Shown here one piece after another: positions 1-8,800 of a stretch of 64,000 bases of DNA (the stretch's first letter is position 1; every line of letters begins with the position of its first letter). A program made the translations under genes and the position numbers. The notes under the pieces are model-generated. The model was not told the origin of the DNA and did not search any database. It saw nothing but the letters and a program-made list of their open reading frames with translations. The stretch lies in the NCBI RefSeq assembly GCF_000173355.1, contig NZ_ABXA01000019.1, forward strand, positions 124,001-188,000. Direction: 5' to 3'. The stretch is from Anaerococcus hydrogenalis DSM 7454 (GTDB lineage: Bacteria > Bacillota > Clostridia > Tissierellales > Peptoniphilaceae).

Positions 1-1
1 T

Positions 2-112
2 CAAGAAAATTTAAGAAGTATATCTGACGAAGCTGATGAAAACTCAAATGTTGGTGCAGAAGCTAGAAGAACTAGAACAGATATATCTGAAAATCCTTCA
101 AAAGATAAATAA
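2..112 (+). CDS. C-terminal fragment of an unidentified protein
   Basis: An open frame enters from the left edge and runs 36 codons to a TAA at 110-112. The tail is polar and charged (rich in E, D, R, N, S) and ends in SKDK. A rho-independent hairpin follows at once, which supports this as the true 3-prime end of a plus-strand gene. The fragment is too short to assign a family, and I do not recognise it. It is convergent with the methyltransferase gene on the other strand. Confidence 0.6.
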   Translation, partial: QENLRSISDEADENSNVGAEARRTRTDISENPSKDK

Positions 113-123
113 TTATAATTTTA

Positions 124-150
124 GGCTGTAAAATAATTACAGCCTTTTTT
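124..150 (+). terminator. Rho-independent terminator
   Basis: An 8-bp perfect stem (GGCTGTAA / TTACAGCC) with a 5-nt loop is followed by TTTTTT. It lies 11 nt after the stop of the plus-strand fragment and is its natural terminator. On the minus strand the hairpin is followed by a T-rich stretch, so it may also stop the convergent operon. Confidence 0.9.
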
Positions 151-206
151 ATTTGTTTTAATATATATTTAATAGATTTTTTAATATAGTTAATTAAACT
201 AGAAAT

Positions 207-827
207 CTACTTATTTTTTATAGTAATTATTCCCGAACATTCAGAAACTTTTTTAAATTTCATTTCTGGAAAATATGATTTAAGCTCATTAATAACAATA
301 TATATTTCATCTTTATCCCAATCATCTTTAGTTTTTATCATACATTTATTATGTTCATTACGAGTTAAAAACATAATGTCTCCAATATATATGCATCCAC
401 CTTTTGCTAACTGTTTTTGTAAATTTTTCAATAATATAATTTTATTCTTATCAGTAAGATGATGAAGTGAGTATGTGGCAATTATTGCATTATATTTATT
501 TTCCAATAATGGCTCAACTAATCCTTTAGAAAAATCTCCATAATAAAGCTTAGCATCAGGCATTTTTTCTTTAGATATTACTATCATTTTTTTAGAAAAA
601 TCTTGTCCATAAATTTTACAGCCAGATTCATATAATTTTGATATTAAGTTTCCCGTGCCAAATCCTATATCCAAAATATTATCATAAAAATTATTTAATA
701 TATCCTTATAGATTTCATGTATTATATTATCATATCCTGCAAACGGATAGGAGCCTTCATTATCAGAAATTTCGACACTTTTATCATAATTATCAGCCCA
801 CAAATCAAAACCTTTATTATTTAACAA
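207..827 (-). CDS. Class I SAM-dependent methyltransferase
   Basis: A 206-residue protein with the Rossmann-type SAM-binding motif DIGFGTGN at about residues 53-60, an acidic end of the second strand (YGQDFS), and a later DIMFL segment as expected for the seven-strand methyltransferase fold. The substrate cannot be read from the sequence; general similarity is to small-molecule or ubiquinone/menaquinone-type methyltransferases. The start is TTG at 827, preceded by GGAG with 5-nt spacing; no ATG in frame fits better. It follows the trhP gene after about 60 nt containing a TATAAT-like box, so it may be the last gene of the rplU operon or have its own promoter. Confidence 0.8.
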   Translation of the reverse strand: MLNNKGFDLWADNYDKSVEISDNEGSYPFAGYDNIIHEIYKDILNNFYDNILDIGFGTGNLISKLYESGCKIYGQDFSKKMIVISKEKMPDAKLYYGDFSKGLVEPLLENKYNAIIATYSLHHLTDKNKIILLKNLQKQLAKGGCIYIGDIMFLTRNEHNKCMIKTKDDWDKDEIYIVINELKSYFPEMKFKKVSECSGIITIKNK

Positions 828-889
828 TTAATTCTCCGAATAATTTTTTATGTTTCATTATTATACCTATTATATTACAGGATAATATA

Positions 890-2122
890 TTAATCTTCTT
901 TAATTTTACGTCTAACCATATCGCCTTTTTCAAGTTCATGGTCAATTTTTATATAAACAATTTGCTTAGCTTTATTTGCTACTTCTATATCTGAACCATT
1001 TGAATCTTTCATATTATCAATTTTAAATTTAATAAATTCAGGACTATTTCCAAAAATTTCTACTTCATCTCCTAGAATAAATTTGTTTCTTTCTTCAAGC
1101 TTTGCAATTTTGTTTTCTTTATCATAATCTAAAACAACAGCTATAAAATCATATCCCCTAATATATGATGAATTTTCATAAATTTGTGAATCTGAGTCAG
1201 CCTTTTTATAGAAAAATCCCTTTGTAAAATGTCTATGACTAGCTTTTTTTATTTCATCTAAATATTTTTTAGCTACTTTTTCATCAAAAGAATCATTATA
1301 ATAAGCATCGATGGCTTGTCTATAGCTTCTGATAACTGTAGCAACATAAAATACAGTTTTCATTCTTCCTTCAATTTTAAAAGAATTTATTCCTGCTTCT
1401 ATTAGCTTATCAATTTCATCAATAAGGCAAAGATCTTTTGAATTCATTATAAAGGTTCCATTTTCATCTTCACCTATTGGATAATACTCACCAGGTCTTT
1501 TTTCTTCTTGAATAGAATACTTCCACCTACATGCATGAGCACAATCTCCTCTGTTTGCATCCCTTCCTGTCATGTAATTGCTTAAAAGACACCTACCAGA
1601 ATATGATATGCACATAGCTCCATGAATAAAGCATTCAATTTCTAAATCTTTTGGAACATTTTTTCTAATTTCAATTATCTCTTCAAGCGATAATTCTCTT
1701 GCAAGAATAACTCTTTTAGCTCCAAGTTTATACCAAAAATTAATAGTATGTGAATTTGTAACAGAGGCTTGAGTTGAAATATGAAGGTCAATATTTGAGT
1801 TTTCTTTTGCTATATTAAATATTCCAGGATCAGAAATAATTAAGGCATCTACTCCTATTTTTTCTAAATATTTAATATAATCAATTATGCCTTCTAAATC
1901 TTTGTCATGTGGTACTATATTCATAGTTACATGACACCTAACATTATTTTTATGAGCATAATCTACTGCTTCTTTTAGTTCATTTTCATCAAAATTTTTA
2001 GAATTTTTCCTAAGACCAAAATTATTTCCTGCCAAATATACAGCATCTGCTCCAAATTTAATTGCAGTTTTTAGTCTTTCCATATCACCTGCTGGTGCTA
2101 ATAATTCAACTTTATCTCTCAT
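890..2122 (-). CDS. Peptidase U32 family protein, probable tRNA hydroxylation protein TrhP/YrrO type
   Basis: A protein of about 410 residues of the U32 family. It starts with the typical LLAPAGD segment (residues 8-14) and carries the family signature ECFIHGAMC...SGRC at about 163-178, with further cysteines at 194 and 198 that in this family probably bind an iron-sulfur cluster. In Bacillus subtilis the trmR-trhP (yrrMNO) genes form an operon making 5-hydroxyuridine and then 5-methoxyuridine at the tRNA wobble position with prephenate as oxygen source. Here the O-methyltransferase gene lies directly upstream and overlaps by 11 nt, which supports that role over proteolysis. The start is ATG at 2122, with AAGGAG upstream. 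Confidence 0.85.
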   Translation of the reverse strand: MRDKVELLAPAGDMERLKTAIKFGADAVYLAGNNFGLRKNSKNFDENELKEAVDYAHKNNVRCHVTMNIVPHDKDLEGIIDYIKYLEKIGVDALIISDPGIFNIAKENSNIDLHISTQASVTNSHTINFWYKLGAKRVILARELSLEEIIEIRKNVPKDLEIECFIHGAMCISYSGRCLLSNYMTGRDANRGDCAHACRWKYSIQEEKRPGEYYPIGEDENGTFIMNSKDLCLIDEIDKLIEAGINSFKIEGRMKTVFYVATVIRSYRQAIDAYYNDSFDEKVAKKYLDEIKKASHRHFTKGFFYKKADSDSQIYENSSYIRGYDFIAVVLDYDKENKIAKLEERNKFILGDEVEIFGNSPEFIKFKIDNMKDSNGSDIEVANKAKQIVYIKIDHELEKGDMVRRKIKED

Positions 2123-2749
2123 CAATTCTCCTTGTACTTAAACTAATACCATCGCCTATTGGTATTATGCTAGTAATATATTCGTCTAAATCTGTAATAT
2201 AAGATAAAAATTTTCTCAAATTTTTAACTATAGTAATATCTCTTTTATCTACAATATTATCATTTGCGATTTCACCCCTAAAAAGGATATTATCACAAAC
2301 TATAATCCCATTTTTATTTAATAAACTAATTGATTTATCAAAATAATATTTATATTGTGACTTGTTTGCATCAATGAAGACAAAATCAAAGCCTTGATTA
2401 ATATTATTCAAGGCTTTTTTTGCATCCATATTTATTATATTTATATCTTTACCATATTTTTTAAAATTAGATTTAGCTATTTCGTACATTTTTTTCACTT
2501 TTTTTCTATTGTAGTTATATTTGCACCTGTATATTTTGAAAAAAGCAGAGAAGAATAGCCAATAGCAGAACCTATTTCTAAAATATTTTTTGGTTTTTTA
2601 ATTATAAGCAAGCTTTTTAAAAATTCTTTAGTTTCTAACTTCATAATAGGAATATTATTTTCAATTCCAAATTTTCTTAATTCTACAAAATCTTCATCGA
2701 TATAAATATTATTTAAATAATCAACTATATGATTATAATTAATATTCAT
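2112..2749 (-). CDS. trmR: tRNA 5-hydroxyuridine O-methyltransferase, reading frame interrupted
   Basis: Two overlapping frames together encode a class I O-methyltransferase of 212 residues, the usual size of TrmR/YrrM. The first (2749-2495) holds the N-terminal helices and SAM motif LEIGSAIGYSS; the second (2498-2112) holds FVFIDANKSQY and the end of the domain. The first frame stops at TGA just after GAA AAA AAG, which contains the canonical minus-1 slippery heptamer A AAA AAG (2504-2498). Slipping back one base, or one extra A in the 7-A run 2499-2505, joins the frames exactly at the junction expected from the family. Neighbouring trhP makes the substrate hydroxyl group. See the finding on poly(A) frameshifts. 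Confidence 0.8.
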
Positions 2750-4415
2750 TATTTTCTACTTCTGTAAGAACTGGTAAAATCATTGGATCTCTTCCAGTTT
2801 GATTATAAATATAAGATTTAAGTGATTCTCTAATTTGATATTTTATTTGACTAATTGCATGTATATCTTTCTTTTGACATTTTTTCATTGTTCTAATAAC
2901 AATATCTTTAGAATTTTCTATTAAATCTTGATTTTCTTTAACATAGATGAATCCCCTAGAAACTATTTCAGGATTAGAAAGAACTTTTTGGGTATGTTTT
3001 TCTATAGTCAAACTTACTACTAACAAACCATCTTCTGATAAGTGTTTTCTATCTTTTAAAACAATATTACCAACATCACCAATTCCAGAACCATCAACTA
3101 AGACATTACCAGCTTGAACCTTACCATTTATTCTTGCACCTCTTTTAGTAAATTCAAAGATATCACCATTTTGACCTACTAGTACATTATCTTCGTTCAT
3201 TCCCATATCTATTGCTATTTCTTTATGTTTTTTTAATTGTCTTGGTTCACCATGGGCAGGAATAAAATATTTTGGTGTTGTAAGTTGGTGCATTAATTTT
3301 ATCTCTTCTTGGCAAGCGTGTCCTGAAGCATGAACTTTTGCTAATGAATTATAAATAATATTACAACCTATTTTAGTTAAGTTATTAATAGTATTATTAA
3401 TTGACATTTCATTTCCAGGTATTGCTGAAGACGATAAAATAACAGTATCGGAAGAATTTAAATGAACTTGTTTGTGTTCATTATTTGCCATTCTTGTTAG
3501 AGCTGATAAAGGTTCGCCTTGTGTTCCTGTAGATAGTATAACTATTTGATCATCAGAATAGTCTTTTAGATTTTTTATATCAATTATTGTATTCGATCTT
3601 ATTTTAATATATCCTAAAGAAGAAGCTATTTTTACGTTGTTAAGCATTGATCTTCCAGATAATGCAACTTTTTTGTTATACTTCTCAGCAGCATAAATTA
3701 CCTGTTGAACCCTATGAAGGTTAGATGCAAATGTTGCAACAACAATTCTTCCTGGTGCTTGACCAAATAAATTTATAAAAGTTTCACCTACTTTTTTCTC
3801 ACTCATTGAACTGCCCTCAATTTCAACATTTGTTGAATCAGAAAATAGGCACAATAGTCCCTTTTTTCCAAGAGCAGCAAGTTTTTGAATATCTGTAGGT
3901 TCTCCATCTATAGGTGTAAAATCCATTTTAAAATCGCCTGTAAATAAAATTGTACCAATTGGAGATTTTACAGCTATTGCACATGAATCTGGAATTGAGT
4001 GGCTTACTCTAATAAATTCAGCGCTTAAATCACCAACTTTTACTGTATTATTTACATTTACCATCTTTAGTCTATTTGGATTAAGTCCATGTTCTTTAAA
4101 CTTGTTTTCTAATAGACCTTTTGTAAGTTTAGAGCAATATACATTTGTATCTATTAATTTTAAAAGATAAGCTATAGCTCCTATATGATCTTCATGACCA
4201 TGTGTTATAAAAATCCCTTTTAATTTATCCTTGTTTTCTTCAATATAAGTAAAATCTGGTATTACTATATCTACACCTAGCATGTCCTCATCAGGAAATG
4301 TCAATCCACAGTCAATCATAATCATTTCATTTTTATATTCTACAACTGTGCAGTTTTTACCTATTTCGCCAAGTCCACCCAATGGGATGACTTTTAATTT
4401 ATTTTGCGTTCTCAT
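2739..4415 (-). CDS. Ribonuclease J
   Basis: A 558-residue beta-CASP metallo-beta-lactamase ribonuclease. The zinc motif THGHEDH is at residues 71-77, further ligands follow in GDFKMDFTP and SGHA, and the C-terminal RNase J domain is present. RNase J acts as endo- and 5-prime-to-3-prime exoribonuclease in mRNA decay and rRNA maturation in Firmicutes. I cannot say from one sequence whether it is the J1 or J2 type. The start ATG at 4415 has AAGGAG 5 nt upstream and overlaps the end of the Fur-family gene by 17 nt, so the two are probably translationally coupled. The frame is intact. Confidence 0.92.
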   Translation of the reverse strand: MRTQNKLKVIPLGGLGEIGKNCTVVEYKNEMIMIDCGLTFPDEDMLGVDIVIPDFTYIEENKDKLKGIFITHGHEDHIGAIAYLLKLIDTNVYCSKLTKGLLENKFKEHGLNPNRLKMVNVNNTVKVGDLSAEFIRVSHSIPDSCAIAVKSPIGTILFTGDFKMDFTPIDGEPTDIQKLAALGKKGLLCLFSDSTNVEIEGSSMSEKKVGETFINLFGQAPGRIVVATFASNLHRVQQVIYAAEKYNKKVALSGRSMLNNVKIASSLGYIKIRSNTIIDIKNLKDYSDDQIVILSTGTQGEPLSALTRMANNEHKQVHLNSSDTVILSSSAIPGNEMSINNTINNLTKIGCNIIYNSLAKVHASGHACQEEIKLMHQLTTPKYFIPAHGEPRQLKKHKEIAIDMGMNEDNVLVGQNGDIFEFTKRGARINGKVQAGNVLVDGSGIGDVGNIVLKDRKHLSEDGLLVVSLTIEKHTQKVLSNPEIVSRGFIYVKENQDLIENSKDIVIRTMKKCQKKDIHAISQIKYQIRESLKSYIYNQTGRDPMILPVLTEVENNEY

Positions 4416-4857
4416 TTTTACTCCTTAAATTATCTTCACATTCGGAGCAAATACCATAAATTCTTAGAGAATAATAATCTAGCTCAAAATTATATTTATC
4501 TTTTAACGTTTTTGCTAGCTCATCATTATCCAATATTTTTTCTTCTACAATTTTTCCACAGTTAGTACAAATTAAATGATCGTGATGATCATCTTTTGGA
4601 CCTATTAACTCGTAGGTGTTTACAGAATCTGTAAACTCTTGTTTATTAACTATTCCTAAGTCTTCAAAAATATTTAATGTTCTATAAACTGTTGCAATGC
4701 CAACTTGTTTATTATCTTTATGAACTATGGAAAAAAGTTCTTCTGGTGTTAAATGCTTTGAATTAGAATTTTTAAGAGCATTGAATATTATTTGTCTTTG
4801 CTTAGTAAATTTATGACCATTTTTTTCAAATACTTTTTTTAATTGTTCAATGTTCAT
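4399..4857 (-). CDS. Fur family transcriptional regulator (Fur/PerR/Zur type)
   Basis: A 152-residue metalloregulator with an N-terminal winged helix (TKQRQIIF; ATVYRTLNIFEDLGIV about 55-70) and a C-terminal dimerisation domain with HHDHLICTNCG at 91-101. The two CxxC pairs (C97/C100 and C137/C140) are the structural zinc site common to Fur and PerR. Which metal or signal it senses cannot be decided from the sequence. It lies between a DUF1292 gene and RNase J, a neighbourhood often seen in Clostridia. Overlaps of 11 to 17 nt with both neighbours show it is inside the long operon. Confidence 0.9.
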   Translation of the reverse strand: MNIEQLKKVFEKNGHKFTKQRQIIFNALKNSNSKHLTPEELFSIVHKDNKQVGIATVYRTLNIFEDLGIVNKQEFTDSVNTYELIGPKDDHHDHLICTNCGKIVEEKILDNDELAKTLKDKYNFELDYYSLRIYGICSECEDNLRSKNENAK

Positions 4858-5089
4858 TACTATCTTCTTTCATATCCTCGTATATTTTAACTATTTCGTC
4901 TAACTCTCTATCATTACTAATAGCTTTAAAACTAATAGAATCTTTATCTTTTATCATTTCCAAAATCAATATAAAATCTTCATCTATAGGTTCCAATGCT
5001 GCATAGTCTTTGTCGTCTACTCCGAATGTATCTATTATATTAAATTCGACTTCTCTATTATTATCATCGGTTAAAATTATCTTATCCAT
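4847..5089 (-). CDS. DUF1292 family protein
   Basis: A small acidic protein of 80 residues with the DUF1292 pattern ([19 protein letters not shown], then Y.ALEP...ILEMIKD). The family is widespread in Firmicutes next to ruvX and ireB, exactly as here; its function is unknown. The start is set at ATG 5089, where GGGAG lies at good spacing, not four codons upstream at 5101. It overlaps the end of ruvX by 8 nt. A second, longer DUF1292 protein is encoded at 48356-48712. Confidence 0.85.
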   Translation of the reverse strand: MDKIILTDDNNREVEFNIIDTFGVDDKDYAALEPIDEDFILILEMIKDKDSISFKAISNDRELDEIVKIYEDMKEDSNEH

Positions 5090-5500
5090 TACTTCTCCCA
5101 TCTAAATAGGTTTGTAAAATAAAAGATGCGGCAATTTTGTCTATATATTTTTTTCTATTTTCGCGCTTGACACTCATATCCATCAATACTTTATCTGATT
5201 GTATGGTAGTCATCCTTTCATCCTGGTATTTAATATCAATATCAGTTTCTTTTTTTAGTAAATCAACAAAAGAAATCACCTTCATGGCTTGAGGTCCTAA
5301 GGTGTTATTCATATTTTTTGGCAAACCAATAATTATTAAATTAACTTCTTTATCTTTTATTATATCTACTAATTTCTTAATATCTAAACTAGTTTTTTTC
5401 TTTTTATTGTTAAATAGGCTTGGGCTGTGATAAAAAATGGATCACTTATAGCAACTCCTATTGTTTTATCACCCAAGTCTAGTCCCATTATTCTACTCAT
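5082..5500 (-). CDS. ruvX: Holliday junction resolvase-like protein RuvX/YqgF, reading frame interrupted
   Basis: The N-terminal part begins at ATG 5500 with [19 protein letters not shown], the RNase H-like catalytic strand of YqgF, and stops early at a TAG about 36 codons in. The rest continues in another frame with [16 protein letters not shown] and YQDERMTT. One extra A in the 7-A run at 5393-5399 (minus sense) restores a 139-residue protein of normal size. The family takes part in 16S rRNA 5-prime processing and was proposed to cut Holliday junctions. The start overlaps the ireB stop by 8 nt. The break is probably a homopolymer-length error; slippage at A AAA AAA is possible. Confidence 0.82.
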
Positions 5501-5750
5501 TTATATAATAGTTTAATATTTCTTCAAGTATGGTATCTCTATCAATTTGTCTGATTAGTTTTCTAGCATTGTTATGACCAGTTATATAAGTAGGATCTCC
5601 ACTAATTAGGTATCCTATTATTTGATTTGTAGGTTTATAACCTTTGTCTTCTAGAGCCTTATATACTTCTGTTAAAACTTCTCTTATATCAACTTCCTTT
5701 TCATCTTGCGGATTAAATCGCATAGTTTCGTTGAAATTTTTGTCTGACAT
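5493..5750 (-). CDS. IreB family regulatory phosphoprotein (DUF965)
   Basis: An 85-residue protein with the full IreB/YrzL pattern: ETMRF near the N-terminus (the threonine phosphorylated by the IreK-type Ser/Thr kinase in Enterococcus faecalis), then [25 protein letters not shown] and [11 protein letters not shown]. In enterococci IreB negatively influences cephalosporin resistance through the IreK pathway. The conserved order alaS-ireB-ruvX is typical of Firmicutes. The start ATG at 5750 has GGAG upstream. The matching kinase is not in this window. Confidence 0.9.
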   Translation of the reverse strand: MSDKNFNETMRFNPQDEKEVDIREVLTEVYKALEDKGYKPTNQIIGYLISGDPTYITGHNNARKLIRQIDRDTILEEILNYYINE

Positions 5751-5769
5751 AATTTCTCCTTATATTAAT

Positions 5770-8373
5770 TCATAGACTTTTTTTTAGAGCTTCATCTAAT
5801 TTAGAGATGTCTTTACCTCCTGCTTGAGCAAAGTTTTTCTTTCCTCCGCCATTTCCACCTGTTATTTTACTTACTTCTTTAACTATCTTTCCTGCATTAT
5901 AACGATTTGTTAGCGAATCTGAAACTGAAGCTGTAAATACAATCTTATCATTATTTACAGTAGCAAATACAACAATTAGATCCTTATATTTTTCTTTAAT
6001 TCTTTCTTCAAAGTTTCTTAGAGTATCAAGATCTTCATTCTCAAATTTATGAACTAGTAGTTTAATTCCATTAGCATCTTGGACTTCATTTTCAATATCT
6101 TTGTATACATCTTTTTCATTAAATTCTTTTAATTTTTGAATATCTAATTTAAGATTTTTAATTTCTTCATTTAATGATTCAGCTTTTGATAAAATGTTTT
6201 TAGGATTTGTTTTTAAAACTTTTGAAACTACATTAATTAAGCCTAAATTACTATTAAGATAATCATAAACTTTTCTACCAGTAATTGCTTCAATTCTTCT
6301 TATTCCAGAAGCAGCTGAAGATTCTTGTAGAATTTTAAACATTAATACTTCAGAAGAATTATTAACATGACAACCTCCACATAATTCAATGGAATAGTCA
6401 TCAATAGAAACTACTCTTACCATATCTTTATATTTATCTTCAAATAAGCCAATAGCTCCTAATTTTTCAGATTCTTTATATGGCATGATTTCTTTTTTAA
6501 CTTTTAATTGTTGTCTGATTTTTTCATTAATTTCATTTTCGATTTTTCTAATTTCATCATCGCTTAAAGCATTAGGATAGGTAAAATCAAATCTAAGTTT
6601 TTCTTCATCTACCAAAGATCCTGCTTGTTTTACATCTTCATTTAAGATGTTTCTTAAAGCTTGGTCAAGCAAATGTGTTGCAGTGTGATTTCTGGTGATA
6701 TCAAGTCTTCTTTCTTTATCAACTATAAAGTCAGCTTTAGCTAAGTTTAAATCACCATCAATAACTTCCACATAATGAATAATTATTTCATTTTTCTTTT
6801 GAACATTATAGACTTTAGCTTTTGCACTATCAGTAATAACCAATCCAGTGTCAGCTACTTGTCCACCACCTTCAGCATAAAAAGAAGTCTTATCACTTAT
6901 AACTATACCCTTATTGCCTTCTTTTATAAAGCTAACTTTTTCTTTATCATCAAATAATCCTATTATATTAGCCTTTACTTCTAAGTCATCATAACCAACA
7001 AATTCAGTCTTATCAAATTCATCAATGTTTATTGAATCCAAAGACCAACCAGCATCTGATTTTCTTGCATTTCTTGCTAGATTTCTTTGATTTTCCATTT
7101 GTTTATCGAATTCTTTTGTATCTACTTTCAAATTATTTTCTGTAAGAATTTCTTTTGTTAAATCAAGCGGAAAACCATAGGTATCATATAGTTTAAAAGC
7201 TTCTTTTCCATCAAGAGTATCTTTATTTTTATCCCTTAAATCTTTAATATATTCATTTAAAATATCTAGACCACTATCTATAGTATTTTGGAAATTAGCT
7301 TCTTCTTTTTTAATTACACTTATAATTTTGTCTTTCCTGTCTACTAACTCATCATACTCATCTTTATATGAATCAATAACACAATCAATTACTGATGATA
7401 AAAATTCACCTTCAATTCCTAATAATTTTCCATGTCTAAAAGCTCTTCTTATGAGTCTTCTTAGCACATAACCTCTTTTTTCATTAGATGGTTGAATTCC
7501 ATCTGATACCATAAAGGTCATTGCCTTAGCGTGGTCAGCTATCACTCTTATTGAAATGTCATCTTTTTTATTTTCTTTATATTTCTTATTTGATAATTCT
7601 TCTATTTCTCTTATAATATTTTGATTTACATCTATTTCAAAAATATTATCTTTGTTTTGCAATACCATAGCCATTCTTTCAAGACCCATACCTGTATCAA
7701 TATTTGGATGGAGAAGTGGTGTATATTCTTTATTTATATTTTTATTAAATTGGGTGAAAACTAGGTTCCACACTTCCATAAAACGATCTGAATCGTCATT
7801 TCCTGGCTTATTATCATTTTCATCAATAGCCTTTTCTACTCCTCTATCAACAAAAATTTCAGAGTCTGGTCCACATGGTCCTACTTCAAGTTCCCAAAAA
7901 TTATCTTCTTTTCCAAATCTTAAAATTCTATCTTTTGAAAGTCCTATTTCTTCATTCCAAATTTTATATGCTTCATCATCATTTTCATATACAGATACCC
8001 ACAATAGGTCCTTATTAATTTCAAGATTTTCTGTTAAAAACTCATAAGCCCAGTGTATAGCTTCTCTTTTAAAATAATCACCAAAAGAAAAATTACCAAG
8101 CATTTCAAAGAAAGTTCCATGTCTTTCTGTTATTCCTACTCTTTCAATATCACCAGTTCTAATACATCTTTGTGATGAGGTAGCCCTGTTGTTTTTCATT
8201 TTCTTTTCGCCTGTAAAATATTTTTTTAATGGTGCCATACCTGCATTTATTAAAAGTAAAGAATCATCATCTTCAGGTATTAGTGAAAAAGATTTTAATA
8301 CTGTATGATTTTTTTTTGATCCAAAAAAATTCAAATATTCTTTTCTTAGTTCGTTCATTCCAAGTTTTCTCAT
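5770..8373 (-). CDS. alaS: Alanine--tRNA ligase
   Basis: A full-length 867-residue class II alanyl-tRNA synthetase. The catalytic domain contains SQRCIRTGDIERVG and RHGTFFEMLGNFSFGDYFK, the editing domain has HTATHLL and CGGCH (the zinc-type H..H...C...H pattern), and a C-terminal coiled coil and DHHA1 domain end in GGNGGGKKNFAQAGG. Its start ATG at 8373 has AGGAG upstream. It sits 13 nt after the Rrf2-family regulator with no room for a T-box leader, so alanine-dependent control would have to act elsewhere. The frame is intact along its 2.6 kb. Confidence 0.97.
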   Translation of the reverse strand: MRKLGMNELRKEYLNFFGSKKNHTVLKSFSLIPEDDDSLLLINAGMAPLKKYFTGEKKMKNNRATSSQRCIRTGDIERVGITERHGTFFEMLGNFSFGDYFKREAIHWAYEFLTENLEINKDLLWVSVYENDDEAYKIWNEEIGLSKDRILRFGKEDNFWELEVGPCGPDSEIFVDRGVEKAIDENDNKPGNDDSDRFMEVWNLVFTQFNKNINKEYTPLLHPNIDTGMGLERMAMVLQNKDNIFEIDVNQNIIREIEELSNKKYKENKKDDISIRVIADHAKAMTFMVSDGIQPSNEKRGYVLRRLIRRAFRHGKLLGIEGEFLSSVIDCVIDSYKDEYDELVDRKDKIISVIKKEEANFQNTIDSGLDILNEYIKDLRDKNKDTLDGKEAFKLYDTYGFPLDLTKEILTENNLKVDTKEFDKQMENQRNLARNARKSDAGWSLDSINIDEFDKTEFVGYDDLEVKANIIGLFDDKEKVSFIKEGNKGIVISDKTSFYAEGGGQVADTGLVITDSAKAKVYNVQKKNEIIIHYVEVIDGDLNLAKADFIVDKERRLDITRNHTATHLLDQALRNILNEDVKQAGSLVDEEKLRFDFTYPNALSDDEIRKIENEINEKIRQQLKVKKEIMPYKESEKLGAIGLFEDKYKDMVRVVSIDDYSIELCGGCHVNNSSEVLMFKILQESSAASGIRRIEAITGRKVYDYLNSNLGLINVVSKVLKTNPKNILSKAESLNEEIKNLKLDIQKLKEFNEKDVYKDIENEVQDANGIKLLVHKFENEDLDTLRNFEERIKEKYKDLIVVFATVNNDKIVFTASVSDSLTNRYNAGKIVKEVSKITGGNGGGKKNFAQAGGKDISKLDEALKKSL

Positions 8374-8386
8374 AAAATTCTCCTAA

Positions 8387-8791
8387 TTATAGTTTTTCAT
8401 TTACCATATCTTTTATGGTGATAGAATTAACAGCATTGTTAATAGCATCGTCAATTTTTGCAAAAACATAATAAGCTTCACACTCTTCATTATTGCAATT
8501 ATTTCTATCAGCAACACATTGGCTTGAGGTCATTTCTCCTTCTAAGGCTCTTAAAACATCACCAACTGTTATATCACTAGCGGATCTAGAGAGCTTATAT
8601 CCTCCCTTTGCTCCTCTAGCCGATATAACCAAATTATTTTTTTTTAATATTCTTATTAATTGTTCTAGGTAATTTTCAGGTAGCTTTAAAGTATTAGAAA
8701 TATCAGAAACTGAAATATATCCATTATCTTCATTTTCTGCTAAATAATGTATAGCCCTAAGTCCATACCTACCTCTAGTTGATAATTTCAT
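8387..8791 (-). CDS. Rrf2 family transcriptional regulator, IscR-like
   Basis: A 134-residue winged-helix regulator starting MKLSTRGRYGLRA, with the recognition helix region ENYLEQLIRILKKNNLV and the loop SARGAKGGYKL. Three cysteines at 92, 99 and 104 occupy the place of the iron-sulfur ligands of IscR (92, 98, 104), so it probably carries a cluster and senses Fe-S status or oxidants; CymR-type members lack this trio. That is inference from spacing. A cysteine desulfurase gene lies about 6 kb upstream in a separate transcription unit. The start ATG at 8791 has GGAG upstream. Confidence 0.88.
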   Translation of the reverse strand: MKLSTRGRYGLRAIHYLAENEDNGYISVSDISNTLKLPENYLEQLIRILKKNNLVISARGAKGGYKLSRSASDITVGDVLRALEGEMTSSQCVADRNNCNNEECEAYYVFAKIDDAINNAVNSITIKDMVNEKL

Positions 8792-8800
8792 ATTTTCTCC

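Noticed and set aside
811-860. Thirteen-codon leader peptide upstream of the methyltransferase gene
   Set aside because: An ATG...TAA mini-frame exists, but there is no ribosome site before it and no attenuator structure, so it is probably untranslated leader.
638-994. Plus-strand open frame of 118 codons
   Set aside because: It is the opposite strand of the methyltransferase and U32 genes, has a low-complexity F/I/Y/N-rich translation, and lacks a ribosome site.
7652-8047. Plus-strand open frame of 131 codons
   Set aside because: Lies entirely inside alaS on the opposite strand; serine/phenylalanine-rich translation typical of an antisense shadow.
8374-8386. T-box riboswitch for alaS
   Set aside because: Only 13 nt separate alaS from the upstream gene; aspS likewise has just 8 nt. 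No T-box sequence was seen.
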